Part shown: piece by piece, positions 50,660 to 62,886 of the stretch
How the letters are laid out: each line of letters opens with the position of its first letter
Numbering within the stretch: position 1 is the stretch's first letter
Assembly: GCF_963924675.1 (NCBI RefSeq)
Contig: NW_027077396.1
Location: 434,001-498,000 of the forward strand
Reading direction: 5' to 3'
Length of the DNA stretch: 64,000 nucleotides
Source of the DNA: Phocoena phocoena
Taxonomy: Eukaryota; Chordata; Mammalia; Artiodactyla; Phocoenidae
The notes under the pieces: model-generated
Told to the model about the DNA's origin: nothing
What the model saw: the letters and a program-made list of their open reading frames with translations, nothing else
Databases searched by the model: none
Made by a program: the position numbers and the translations under genes

Positions 50660-52406
50660 TTTACTAACACTCTCCCTGCTTGGAGAGTCAGTGCCTTTAA
50701 CCTCCTCTTTGGCACAGCTTGCAATTTCTGTGCAAAATGAACAGGAATAGGGAGAACCAATGAGAGACTAGCTGTAGGTGTCTGCACGGGCAAATGTAAC
50801 GCTCATTGCCCACCAGGAAGAGGAATTAAACAAAGGCTCAGTGTGCCCTGCTGGAAACAGATTAGGGCCTGAAGCAATCCTGCGGTTTTGTGCCCAGCTC
50901 ACAAGAAAGCGAGTTGAAATAAGGAGCTCAGGGGCACTGTAATTCACAAACCTGCAGAGTTATAAATGACAGCTTTCCTCCAAAAATATATTGAAGTAAG
51001 CCTGCGAAGGGGACTTGAAAGCGGGGCAGAATTTCAGGAAAACGATTGCAGGGGGTAGACTGGAATTGCCCTGAAAGCATAGGAAAAGAGGCAGAACGTC
51101 GACAATGATGCACTTGGCCAAAAAGGGCGTATGCGTTTTTTCCTGAATATATTCAGGAAAAAACGCATACGCCCTTTTTGGCCAACCAAGAAAGCCTGTA
51201 AAGGAAATCTGCACTACAATGAAGTCTCACTGCCCCCCGGGCAAGAGGGCCATCTGAAAAAAGTGTAAAATCCAGAAAGGTAGGACAGGATATGGAGAAC
51301 AGGGAGCCTTGTTATGCTGATTGGCAGGATGTAAATTGCCAGCAGCCAGCCTGGAGAAGTGTATGGTGTTTCCTGAAACACGAAAGAAACAAAGCAACAC
51401 AGCCTATGGCACTTCCACTTTTGGTCCTATAGCTTACGGAAATTAAAATCAAAAACAGACAGCCACCCCAATATTTGAGACGGCTGTGTTCACAAGAAGC
51501 TCGTCTACAGTATCAGGTAAATATCCCAGAAAGCAAAAAATGGATAAAGAACTTGTGGCACGTACGTACAATGCAATATCACTCAGCAATGAAATCTGTG
51601 TCATCAGGCCCATAGCGGCATAGTGAGTGGATGCAGGTACGGTGATTCTACGTGAACTACGTCACACAGAAAAAGAAACATCATAAGATATCACGAATAC
51701 ACGGAATGTAAACTTGACTACACATGAACTGAATTACAAAATAGAAAAGGGTCTCAAATTTAGAAAACCAACTAGTGCTTGCTTATGGGGAAAGGTGCCT
51801 TGGGGTGCTGCATAAAACCAGAGACTGAAATTAGCACAGATAACTTTCCATAAGCCCAATATGTAATAGACAAGACCTACTCCTTGCTCAACGAAATGGA
51901 CCCCACACCACATATTCAACGCCTAGGAATATACCTGACTAGGAAGAATCTTAAAACCCATGGATATATATGTCTCCGTAAGAGAATCAAGGGTGTGTAC
52001 AGCGGCCGAAAGGCAGCAGTGAAAATCCGATAAATCCCATTATCAAAATAAATTTCGAAAACAAAACACAAAGACAGTGAAATAGAGAGCAATTCTTAAA
52101 TAATTCACTCAGGGCATGTGATGCAACCGGGATTGACCACATCTACACCCAGAGCTGGTTGAGACATAAGGCTGGACACTTCAGGCTGATAGCATTGGTG
52201 AGTTTAGGTGAGCAAATGCACACCCTTTGAAGTCATACTGTATGGTACCTATTCCATGGGTCCCAACTCTTCAGGTTCAAGGGATTCTTCCTCCAGCTAA
52301 AACATGCATGTGAAACCCACAGTATGGTCCACCGTGTTATGGGGAAATGATTTAAAATGCATCTCAGTTTTCGTATCCTGGTCCTCGGGTTCACCATTCC
52401 AGATGA
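50660..52406 (+). repeat. Satellite unit 30, type B with an A-type tract
   Basis: B-type outside a short tract. From aaaggaaat (51199) to cagccagcctgg (51349) it carries A states, and B resumes at cacgaaag (51381). Its four markers gaaataagg, ccaagaaagcc, cttttggtcc and gaccccacacc recur only in unit 32. Confidence 0.95.
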
Positions 52407-54153
52407 TTTACTAACAGTCTCCCTGCTTGGAGAGTCAGTGCCTTTAACCTCCTGTGTGGCACAGCTTGCAATTTCTGTGCAAGATGAACAGGAATAGGGA
52501 GAACCAATGAGAGACTAGCTGTAGGTGTCTGCACGGGCAAATGTAACGCTCATTTCCCACCAGGAAGAGGAATTTACCAAAGGCTCAGCATGCCCTGCCC
52601 GAAACAGATTAGGGCCTGAAGCAATCCTGCGGTTTTGTGCCCAGTTCACAAGAAAGCGAGTTGAAGAAAGGAGCTCAGGGGCACTGTAATTCACAAACCT
52701 GCAGAGTTATAAATGACAGCTATCCTCCAAAAATATATTGAAGTAAGCCTGCGAAGGGGACTTGAAAGCGGGGCAGAATTTCAGGAAAACGATTGCAGGG
52801 GGTAGACTGGAATTGCCCTGAAAGCATAGGAAAAGAGGCAGAACGTCGACAATGATGCACTTGGCCAAAAAGGGCGTATGCGTTTTTTCCTGAATATATT
52901 CAGGAAAAAACGCATACGCCCTTTTTGGCCAACCAAGCAAGCCTGTAAAGGAAATCTGCACTACAATGAAGTCTCATTGCCCCCCGGGCAAGAGGGCCAT
53001 CTGAAAAAAGTGTAAAATCCAGAAAGGTAGGACAGGATATGGAGAACAGGGAGCCTTGTTATGCTGATTGGCAGGATGTAAATTGCCAGCAGCCAGCCTG
53101 GAGAAGTGTATGGTGTTTCCTGAAACACATAAGAAACAAAGCAACACAGTCTATGGCACTTCCACTTATGGTCCTATAGCTTACGGAAATTAAAATCAAA
53201 AACAGACAGCCACCCCAATATTTGGGACGGCTGTGTTCACAAGAAGCTCGTCTACAGTAACAGGTAAATATCCCAGAAAGCAAAATATGGATAAAGAAGT
53301 TGTGGCACGTACGTACAATGCAATATCACTCAGCAATGAAATCTGTGTCATCAGGCCCGTAGCGGCATAGTGAGTGGATGCAGGTACGGTGATTCTACGT
53401 GAACTACGTCACACAGAAAAAGAAACATCATAAGATATCACTAATACACGGAATGTAAACTTGACTACACATGAACTGAATTACAAAACAGAACAGGGTC
53501 TCAAATTTAGAAAACCAACTAGTGCTTGCTTATGGGGAAAGGTGCGTTGGGGTGCTTCATAAAACCAGAGACTGAAATTAGCACAGATAACTTTCCATAA
53601 GCCAAATATGTAATAGACAAGACCTACTCCTTGCTCAACGAAATGGACCCAACACCACATATTCAACGCCTAGGAATATACCTGACTAGGAAGAATCTTA
53701 AAACCCATGGATATATATGTCTCCGTAAGAGAATCAAGCGTGTGTACAGCGGCATAAACGCAGCAGTGAAAATCCGATAAATCCCATTATCAAAATAAAT
53801 TTCAAAAAAAAATCATAAAGACAGTGAAATAGAGAGCAATTCTTAAATAATTCACTCAGGGCATGTGATGCAACCGGGATTTAACACATCTACACCCAGA
53901 GCTGGTTGAGACATAAGGCTGGACACTTCAGGCTGATAGCATTGGTGAGTTTCGGTGAGCAAATGCAGACCCTTTGAAGTCATACTGCATGGTACCCATT
54001 CCATGGGTCCCAACTCTCCAGGTTCAAGGGATTCTTCCTCCAGCTAAAACATGCATGGGAAACCAAGAGTATCGTCCACCATGTGATTGGGAAATGATTT
54101 AAAATGCATCTCAGTTTTCGTATCCTGGTCCTCGGGTTCACCATTCCAGATGC
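52407..54153 (+). repeat. Satellite unit 31, type A
   Basis: A-type with ctcattgcccc (as unit 29) and private cctgtgtggc near 52452. Confidence 0.95.
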
Positions 54154-55900
54154 TTTACTAACACTCTCCCTGCTTGGAGAGTCAGTGCCTTTAACCTCCT
54201 CTTTGGCACAGCTTGCAATTTCTGTGCAAAATGAACAGGAATAGGGAGAACCAATGAGAGACTAGCTGTAGGTGTCTGCACGGGCAAATGTAACGCTCAT
54301 TGCCCACCAGGAAGAGGAATTAAACAAAGGCTCAGTGTGCCCTGCTGGAAACAGATTAGGGCCTGAAGCAATCCTGCGGTTTTGTGCCCAGCTCACAAGA
54401 AAGCGAGTTGAAATAAGGAGCTCAGGGGCACTGTAATTCACAAACCTGCAGAGTTATAAATGACAGCTTTCCTCCAAAAATATATTGAAGTAAGCCTGCG
54501 AAGGGGACTTGAAAGCGGGGCAGAATTTCAGGAAAACGATTGCAGGGGGTAGACTGGAATTGCCCTGAAAGCATAGGAAAAGAGGCAGAACGTCGACAAT
54601 GATGCACTTGGCCAAAAAGGGCGTATGCGTTTTTTCCTGAATATATTCAGGAAAAAACGCATACGCCCTTTTTGGCCAACCAAGAAAGCCTGTAAAGGAA
54701 ATCTGCACTACAATGAAGTCTCACTGCCCCCCGGGCAAGAGGGCCATCTGAAAAAAGTGTAAAATCCAGAAAGGTAGGACAGGATATGGAGAACAGGGAG
54801 CCTTGTTATGCTGATTGGCAGGATGTAAATTGCCAGCAGCCAGCCTGGAGAAGTGTATGGTGTTTCCTGAAACACGAAAGAAACAAAGCAACACAGCCTA
54901 TGGCACTTCCACTTTTGGTCCTATAGCTTACGGAAATTAAAATCAAAAACAGACAGCCACCCCAATATTTGAGACGGCTGTGTTCACAAGAAGCTCGTCT
55001 ACAGTATCAGGTAAATATCCCAGAAAGCAAAAAATGGATAAAGAACTTGTGGCACGTACGTACAATGCAATATCACTCAGCAATGAAATCTGTGTCATCA
55101 GGCCCATAGCGGCATAGTGAGTGGATGCAGGTACGGTGATTCTACGTGAACTACGTCACACAGAAAAAGAAACATCATAAGATATCACGAATACACGGAA
55201 TGTAAACTTGACTACACATGAACTGAATTACAAAATAGAAAAGGGTCTCAAATTTAGAAAACCAACTAGTGCTTGCTTATGGGGAAAGGTGCCTTGGGGT
55301 GCTGCATAAAACCAGAGACTGAAATTAGCACAGATAACTTTCCATAAGCCCAATATGTAATAGACAAGACCTACTCCTTGCTCAACGAAATGGACCCCAC
55401 ACCACATATTCAACGCCTAGGAATATACCTGACTAGGAAGAATCTTAAAACCCATGGATATATATGTCTCCGTAAGAGAATCAAGGGTGTGTACAGCGGC
55501 CGAAAGGCAGCAGTGAAAATCCGATAAATCCCATTATCAAAATAAATTTCGAAAACAAAACACAAAGACAGTGAAATAGAGAGCAATTCTTAAATAATTC
55601 ACTCAGGGCATGTGATGCAACCGGGATTGACCACATCTACACCCAGAGCTGGTTGAGACATAAGGCTGGACACTTCAGGCTGATAGCATTGGTGAGTTTA
55701 GGTGAGCAAATGCACACCCTTTGAAGTCATACTGTATGGTACCTATTCCATGGGTCCCAACTCTTCAGGTTCAAGGGATTCTTCCTCCAGCTAAAACATG
55801 CATGTGAAACCCACAGTATGGTCCACCGTGTTATGGGGAAATGATTTAAAATGCATCTCAGTTTTCGTATCCTGGTCCTCGGGTTCACCATTCCAGATGA
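54154..55900 (+). repeat. Satellite unit 32, type B with an A-type tract
   Basis: Near-identical to unit 30, with the same A tract after the palindrome and the same four marker changes (gaaataagg, ccaagaaagcc, cttttggtcc, gaccccacacc). Confidence 0.95.
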
Positions 55901-57646
55901 TTTACTAACAGTCTCCCTGCTTGGAGAGTCAGTGCCTTTAACCTCCTGTTTGGCACAGCTTGCAATTTCTGTGCAAGATGAACAGGAATAGGGAGAACCA
56001 ATGAGAGACTAGCTGTAGGTGTCTGCACGGGCAAATGTAACGCTCATTTCCCACCAGGAAGAGGAATTTACCAAAGGCTCAGCATGCCCTGCCCGAAACA
56101 GATTAGGGCCTGAAGCAATCCTGCGGTTTTGTGCCCAGTTCACAAGAAAGCGAGTTGAAGAAAGGAGCTCAGGGGCACTGTAATTCACAAACCTGCAGAG
56201 TTATAAATGACAGCTATCCTCCAAAAATATATTGAAGTAAGCCTGCGAAGGGGACTTGAAAGCGGGGCAGAATTTCAGGAAAACGATTGCAGGGGGTAGA
56301 CTGGAATTGCCCTGAAAGCATAGGAAAAGAGGCAGAACGTCGACAATGATGCACTTGGCCAAAAAGGGCGTATGCGTTTTTTCCTGAATATATTCAGGAA
56401 AAAACGCATACGCCCTTTTTGGCCAACCAAGCAAGCCTGTAAAGGAAATCTGCACTACAATGAAGTCTCACTGCCCCCCGGGCAAGAGGGCCATCTGAAA
56501 AAAGTGTAAAATCCAGAAAGGTAGGACAGTATATGGAGAACAGGGAGCCTTGTTATGCTGATTGGCAGGATGTAAATTGCCAGCAGCCTGCCTGGAGAAG
56601 TGTATGGTGTTTCCTGAAACACATAAGAAACAAAGCAACACAGTCTATGGCACTTCCACTTATGGTCCTATAGCTTACGGAAATTAAAATCAAAAACAGA
56701 CAGCCACCCCAATATTTGGGACGGCTGTGTTCACAAGAAGCTCGTCTACAGTAACAGGTAAATATCCCAGAAAGCAAAATATGGATAAAGAAGTTGTGGC
56801 ACGTACGTACAATGCAATATCACTCAGCAATGAAATCTGTGTCATCAGGCCCGTAGCGGCATAGTGAGTGGATGCAGGTACGGTGATTCTACGTGAACTA
56901 CGTCACACAGAAAAAGAAACATCATAAGATATCACTAATACACGGAATGTAAACTTGACTACACATGAACTGAATTACAAAACAGAACAGGGTCTCAAAT
57001 TTAGAAAACCAACTAGTGCTTGCTTATGGGGAAAGGTGCGTTGGGGTGCTTCATAAACCAGAGACTGAAATTAGCACAGATAACTTTCCATAAGCCAAAT
57101 ATGTAATAGACAAGACCTACTCCTTGCTCAACGAAATGGACCCAACACCACATATTCAACGCCTAGGAATATACCTGACTAGGAAGAATCTTAAAACCCA
57201 TGGATATATATGTCTCCATAAGAGAATCAAGCGTGTGTACAGCGGCATAAACGCAGCAGTGAAAATCCGATAAATCCCATTATCAAAATAAATTTCAAAA
57301 AAAAATCATAAAGACAGTGAAATAGAGAGCAATTCTTAAATAATTCACTCAGGGCATGTGATGCAACCGGGATTTAACACATCTACACCCAGAGCTGGTT
57401 GAGACATAAGGCTGGACACTTCAGGCTGATAGCATTCGTGAGTTTCGGTGAGCAAATGCAGACCCTTTGAATTCATACTGCATGGTACCCATTCCATGGG
57501 TCCCAACTCTCCAGGTTCAAGGGATTCTTCCTCCAACTAAAACATGCATGGGAAACCAAGAGTATCGTCCACCATGTGATTGGGAAATGATTTAAAATGC
57601 ATCTCAGTTTTCGTATCCTGGTCCTCGGGTTCACCATTCCAGATGC
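55901..57646 (+). repeat. Satellite unit 33, type A (1,746 bp)
   Basis: A-type with one base lost in cttcataaacc near 57055, a deletion shared with unit 35. Private changes are gacagtatatgg, cagcctgcctgg, gcattcgtg and gaattcatac. Confidence 0.95.
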
Positions 57647-59393
57647 TTTACTAACACTCTCCCCGCTTGGAGAGTCAGTGCCTTTAACCTCCTCTTTGGC
57701 ACAGCTTGCAATTTCTGTGCAAAATGAACAGGAATAGGGAGAACCAATGAGAGATTAGCTGTAGGTGTCTGCACGGGCAAATGTAACACTCATTGCCCAC
57801 CAGGAAGAGGAATTAAACAAAGGCTCAGTGTGCCCTGCTGGAAACAGATTAGGGCCTGAAGCAATCCTGCGGTTTTGTGCCCAGCTCACAAGAAAGCGAG
57901 TTGAAGAAAGGAGCTCAGGGGCACTGTAATTCACAAACCTGCAGAGTTATAAATGACAGCTTTCCTCCAAAAATATATTGAAGTAAGCCTGCGAAGGGGA
58001 CTTGAAAGCGGGGCAGAATTTCAGGAAAACGATTGCAGGGGGTAGACTGGAATTGCCCTGAAAGCATAGGAAAAGAGGCAGAACGTCGACAATGATGCAC
58101 TTGGCCAAAAAGGGCGTATGCGTTTTTTCCTGAATATATTCAGGAAAAAACGCATACGCCCTTTTTGGCCAACCAAGCAAGCCTGTAAATGAAATCTGCA
58201 CTACAATGAAGTCTCACTGCCCCCCTGGCAAAAGGGCCATCTGAAAAAAGTGTAAAATCCAGAAAGGTAGGACAGGATATGGAGAACAGGGAGCCTTGTT
58301 ATGCTGATTGGCAGGATGTAAATTGCCAGCAGCCACCCTGGAGAAGTGTATGGTGTTTCCTGAAACACGAAAGAAACAAAGCAACACAGCCTATGGCACT
58401 TCCACTTATGGTCCTATAGCTTACGGAAATTAAAATCAAAAACAGACAGCCACCCCAATATTTGAGACGGCTGTGTTCACAAGAAGCTCGTCTACAGTAT
58501 CAGGTAAATATCCCAGAAAGCAAAAAATGGATAAAGAACTTGTGGCACGTACGTACAATGCAATATCACTCAGCAATGAAATCTGTGTCATCAGGCCCGT
58601 AGCGGCATAGTGAGTGGATGCAGGTACGGTGATTCTACGTGAACTACGTCACACAGAAAAAGAAACATCATAAGATATCACGAATACACGGAATGTAAAC
58701 TTGACTACACATGAACTGAATTACAAAATAGAAAAGGGTCTCAAATTTAGAAAACCAACTAGTGCTTGCTTATGGGGAAAGGTGCCTTGGGGTGCTGCAT
58801 AAAACCAGAGACTGAAATTAGCACAGATAACTTTCCATAAGCCCAATATGTAATAGACAAGTCCTACTCCTTGCTCAACGAAATGGACCCAACACCACAT
58901 ATTCAACGCCTAGGAATATACCTGACTAGGAAGAATCTTAAAACCCATGGATATATATGTCTCCGTAAGAGAATCAAGGGTGTGTACAGCGGCCGAAAGG
59001 CAGCAGTGAAAATCCGATAAATCCCATTATCAAAATAAATTTCGAAAACAAAACACAAAGACAGTGAAATAGAGAGCAATTCTTAAATAATTCACTCAGG
59101 GCATGTGATGCAACCGGGATTGACCACATCTACACCCAGAGCTGGTTGAGACATAAGGCTGGACACTTCAGGCTGATAGCATTGGTGAGTTTAGGTGAGC
59201 AAATGCACACCCTTTGAAGTCATACTGTATGGTACCTATTCCATGGGTCCCAACTCTTCAGGTTCAAGGGATTCTTCCTCCAGCTAAAACATGCATGTGA
59301 AACCCACAGTATGGTCCACCGTGTTATGGGGAAATGATTTAAAATGCATCTCAGTTTTCGTATCCTGGTCCTCGGGTTCACCATTCCAGATGA
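57647..59393 (+). repeat. Satellite unit 34, type B
   Basis: B-type with private gagattagc and gtaacactc in the head, A-like cccgtagcgg and private aagtcctac near 58860. Confidence 0.95.
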
Positions 59394-61139
59394 TTTACTA
59401 ACAGTCTCCCTGCTTGGAGAGTCAGTGCCTTTAACCTCCTGTTTGGCACAGCTTGCAATTTCTGTGCAAGATGAACAGGAATAGGGAGAACCAATGAGAG
59501 ACTAGCTGTAGGTGTCTGCACGGGCAAATGTAACGCTCATTTCCCACCAGGAAGAGGAATTTACCAAAGGCTCAGCATGCCCTGCCCGAAACAGATTAGG
59601 GCCTGAAGCAATCCTGCGGTTTTGTGCCCAGTTCACAAGAAAGCGAGTTGAAGAAAGGAGCTCAGGGGCACTGTAATTCACAAACCTGCAGAGTTATAAA
59701 TGACAGCTATCCTCCAAAAATATATTGAAGTAAGCCTGCGAAGGGGACTTGAAAGCGGGGCAGAATTTCAGGAAAACGATTGCAGGGGGTAGACTGGAAT
59801 TGCCCTGAAAGCATAGGAAAAGAGGCAGAACGTCGACAATGATACACTTGGCCAAAAAGGGCGTATGCGTTTTTTCCTGAATATATTCAGGAAAAAACGC
59901 ATACGCCCTTTTTGGCCAACCAAGCAAGCCTGTAAAGGAAATCTGCACTACAATGAAGTCTCATTGCCCCCCGGGCAAGAGGGCCATCTGAAAAAAGTGT
60001 AAAATCCAGAAAGGTAGGACAGGATATGGAGAACAGGGAGCCTTGTTATGCTGATTGGCAGGATGTAAATTGCCAGCAGCCAGCCTGGAGAAGTGTATGG
60101 TGTTTCCTGAAACACATAAGAAACAAAGCAACACAGTCTATGGCACTTCCACTTATGGTCCTATAGCTTACGGAAATTAAAATCAAAAACAGACAGCCAC
60201 CCCAATATTTGGGACGGCTGTGTTCACAAGAAGCTCGTCTACAGTAACAGGTAAATATCCCAGAAAGCAAAATATGGATAAAGAAGTTGTGGCACGTACG
60301 TACAATGCAATATCACTCAGCAATGAAATCTGTGTCATCAGGCCCGTAGCGGCATAGTGAGTGGATGCAGGTACGGTGATTCTACGTGAACTACGTCACA
60401 CAGAAAAAGAAACATCATAAGATATCACTAATACACGGAATGTAAACTTGACTACACATGAACTGAATTACAAAACATAACAGGGTCTCAAATTTAGAAA
60501 ACCAACTAGTGCTTGCTTATGGGGAAAGGTGCGTTGGGGTGCTTCATAAACCAGAGACTGAAATTAGCACAGATAACTTTCCATAAGCCAAATATGTAAT
60601 AGACAAGACCTACTCCTTGCTCAACGAAATGGACCCAACACCACATATTCAACGCCTAGGAATATACCTGACTCGGAAGAATCTTAAAACCCATGGATAT
60701 ATATGTCTCCGTAAGAGAATCAAGCGTGTGTACAGCGGCATAAACGCAGCAGTGAAAATCCGATAAATCCCATTATCAAAATAAATTTCAAAAAAAAATC
60801 ATAAAGACAGTGAAATAGAGAGCAATTCTTAAATAATTCACTCAGGGCATGTGATGCAACCGGGATTTAACACATCTACACCCAGAGCTGGTTGAGACAT
60901 AAGGCTGGACACTTCAGGCTGATAGCATTGGTGAGTTTCGGTGAGCAAATGCAGACCCTTTGAAGTCATACTGCATGGTACCCATTCCATGGGTCCCAAC
61001 TCTCCAGGTTCAAGGGATTCTTCCTCCAGCTAAAACATGCATGGGAAACCAAGAGTATCGTCCACCATGTGATTGGGAAATGATTTAAAATGCATCTCAG
61101 TTTTCGTATCCTGGTCCTCGGGTTCACCATTCCAGATGC
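59394..61139 (+). repeat. Satellite unit 35, type A (1,746 bp)
   Basis: A-type sharing the one-base loss in cttcataaacc (near 60548) with unit 33 and ctcattgcccc with units 29 and 31. Private changes are gatacacttgg, aaacataacag and gactcggaag. Confidence 0.95.
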
Positions 61140-62886
61140 TTTACTAACACTCTCCCCGCTTGGAGAGTCAGTGCCTTTAACCTCCTCTTTGGCACAGCTT
61201 GCAATTTCTGTGCAAAATGAACAGGAATAGGGAGAACCAATGAGAGACTAGCTGTAGGTGTCTGCACGGGCAAATGTAACGCTCATTGCCCACCAGGAAG
61301 AGGAATTAAACAAAGGCTCAGTGTGCCCTGCTGGAAACAGATTAGGGCCTGAAGCAATCCTGCGGTTTTGTGCCCAGCTCACAAGAAAGCGAGTTGAAGA
61401 AAGGAGCTCAGGGGCACTGTAATTCACAAACCTGCAGAGTTATAAATGACAGCTTTCCTCCAAAAATATATTGAAGTAAGCCTGCGAAGGGGACTTGAAA
61501 GCGGGGCAGAATTTCAGGAAAACGATTGCAGGGGGTAGACTGGAATTGCCCTGAAAGCATAGGAAAAGAGGCAGAACGTCGACAATGATGCACTTGGCCA
61601 AAAAGGGCGTATGCGTTTTTTCCTGAATATATTCAGGAAAAAACGCATACGCCCTTTTTGGCCAACCAAGCAAGCCTGTAAATGAAATCTGCACTACAAT
61701 GAAGTCTCACTGCCCCCCTGGCAAAAGGGCCATCTGAAAAAAGTGTAAAATCCAGAAAGGTAGGACAGGATATGGAGAACAGGGAGCCTTGTTATGCTGA
61801 TTGGCAGGATGTAAATTGCCAGCAGCCACCCTGGAGAAGTGTATGGTGTTTCCTGAAACACGAAAGAAACAAAGCAACACAGCCTATGGCACTTCCACTT
61901 ATGGTCCTATAGCTTACGGAAATTAAAATCAAAAACAGACAGCCACCCCAATATTTGAGACGGCTGTGTTCACAAGAAGCTCGTCTACAGTATCAGGTAA
62001 ATATCCCAGAAAGCAAAAAATGGATAAAGAACTTGTGGCACGTACGTACAATGCAATATCACTCAGCAATGAAATCTGTGTCATCAGGCCCATAGCGGCA
62101 TAGTGAGTGGATGCAGGTACGGTGATTCTACGTGAACTACATCACACAGAAAAAGAAACATCATAAGATATCACGAATACACGGAATGTAAACTTGACTA
62201 CACATGAACTGAATTACAAAATAGAAAAGGGTCTCAAATTTAGAAAACCAACTAGTGCTTGCTTATGGGGAAAGGTGCCTTGGGGTGCTGCATAAAACCA
62301 GAGACTGAAATTAGCACAGATAACTTTCCATAAGCCCAATATGTAATAGACAAGACCTACTGTTTGCTCAACGAAATGGACCCAACACCACATATTCAAC
62401 GCCTAGGAATATACCTGACTAGGAAGAATCTTAAAACCCATGGATATATATGTCTCCGTAAGAGAATCAAGGGTGTGTACAGCGGCCGAAAGGCAGCAGT
62501 GAAAATCCGATAAATCCCATTATCAAAATAAATTTCGAAAACAAAACACAAAGACAGTGAAATAGAGAGCAATTCTTAAATAATTCACTCAGGGCATGTG
62601 ATGCAACCGGGATTGACCACATCTACACCCAGAGCTGGTTGAGACATAAGGCTGGACACTTCAGGCTGATAGCATTGGTGAGTTTAGGTGAGCAAATGCA
62701 CACCGTTTGAAGTCATACTGTATGGTACCTATTCCATGGGTCCCAACTCTTCAGGTTCAAGGGATTCTTCCTCCAGCTAAAACATGCATGTGAAACCCAC
62801 AGTATGGTCCACCGTGTTATGGGGAAATGATTTAAAATGCATCTCAGTTTTCGTATCCTGGTCCTCGGGTTCACCATTCCAGATGA
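61140..62886 (+). repeat. Satellite unit 36, type B
   Basis: B-type with private ctacatcac near 62138, tactgtttgc near 62360 and caccgtttg near 62702. Confidence 0.95.

Larger units (their letters stand above)
48913..52406 (+). repeat. Duplicated dimer, copy 1 (units 29-30)
   Basis: Shares ctcattgcccc (A unit) and gaaataagg, ccaagaaagcc, cttttggtcc and gaccccacacc (B unit) with the next 3,494 bp at exactly that spacing. This indicates a recent dimer duplication. Confidence 0.88.
52407..55900 (+). repeat. Duplicated dimer, copy 2 (units 31-32)
   Basis: Second copy of the dimer. It differs from the first at few places, for example cctgtgtggc near 52452, and at gattcttcctcc where unit 29 has gattcttcttcc. 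Confidence 0.88.
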
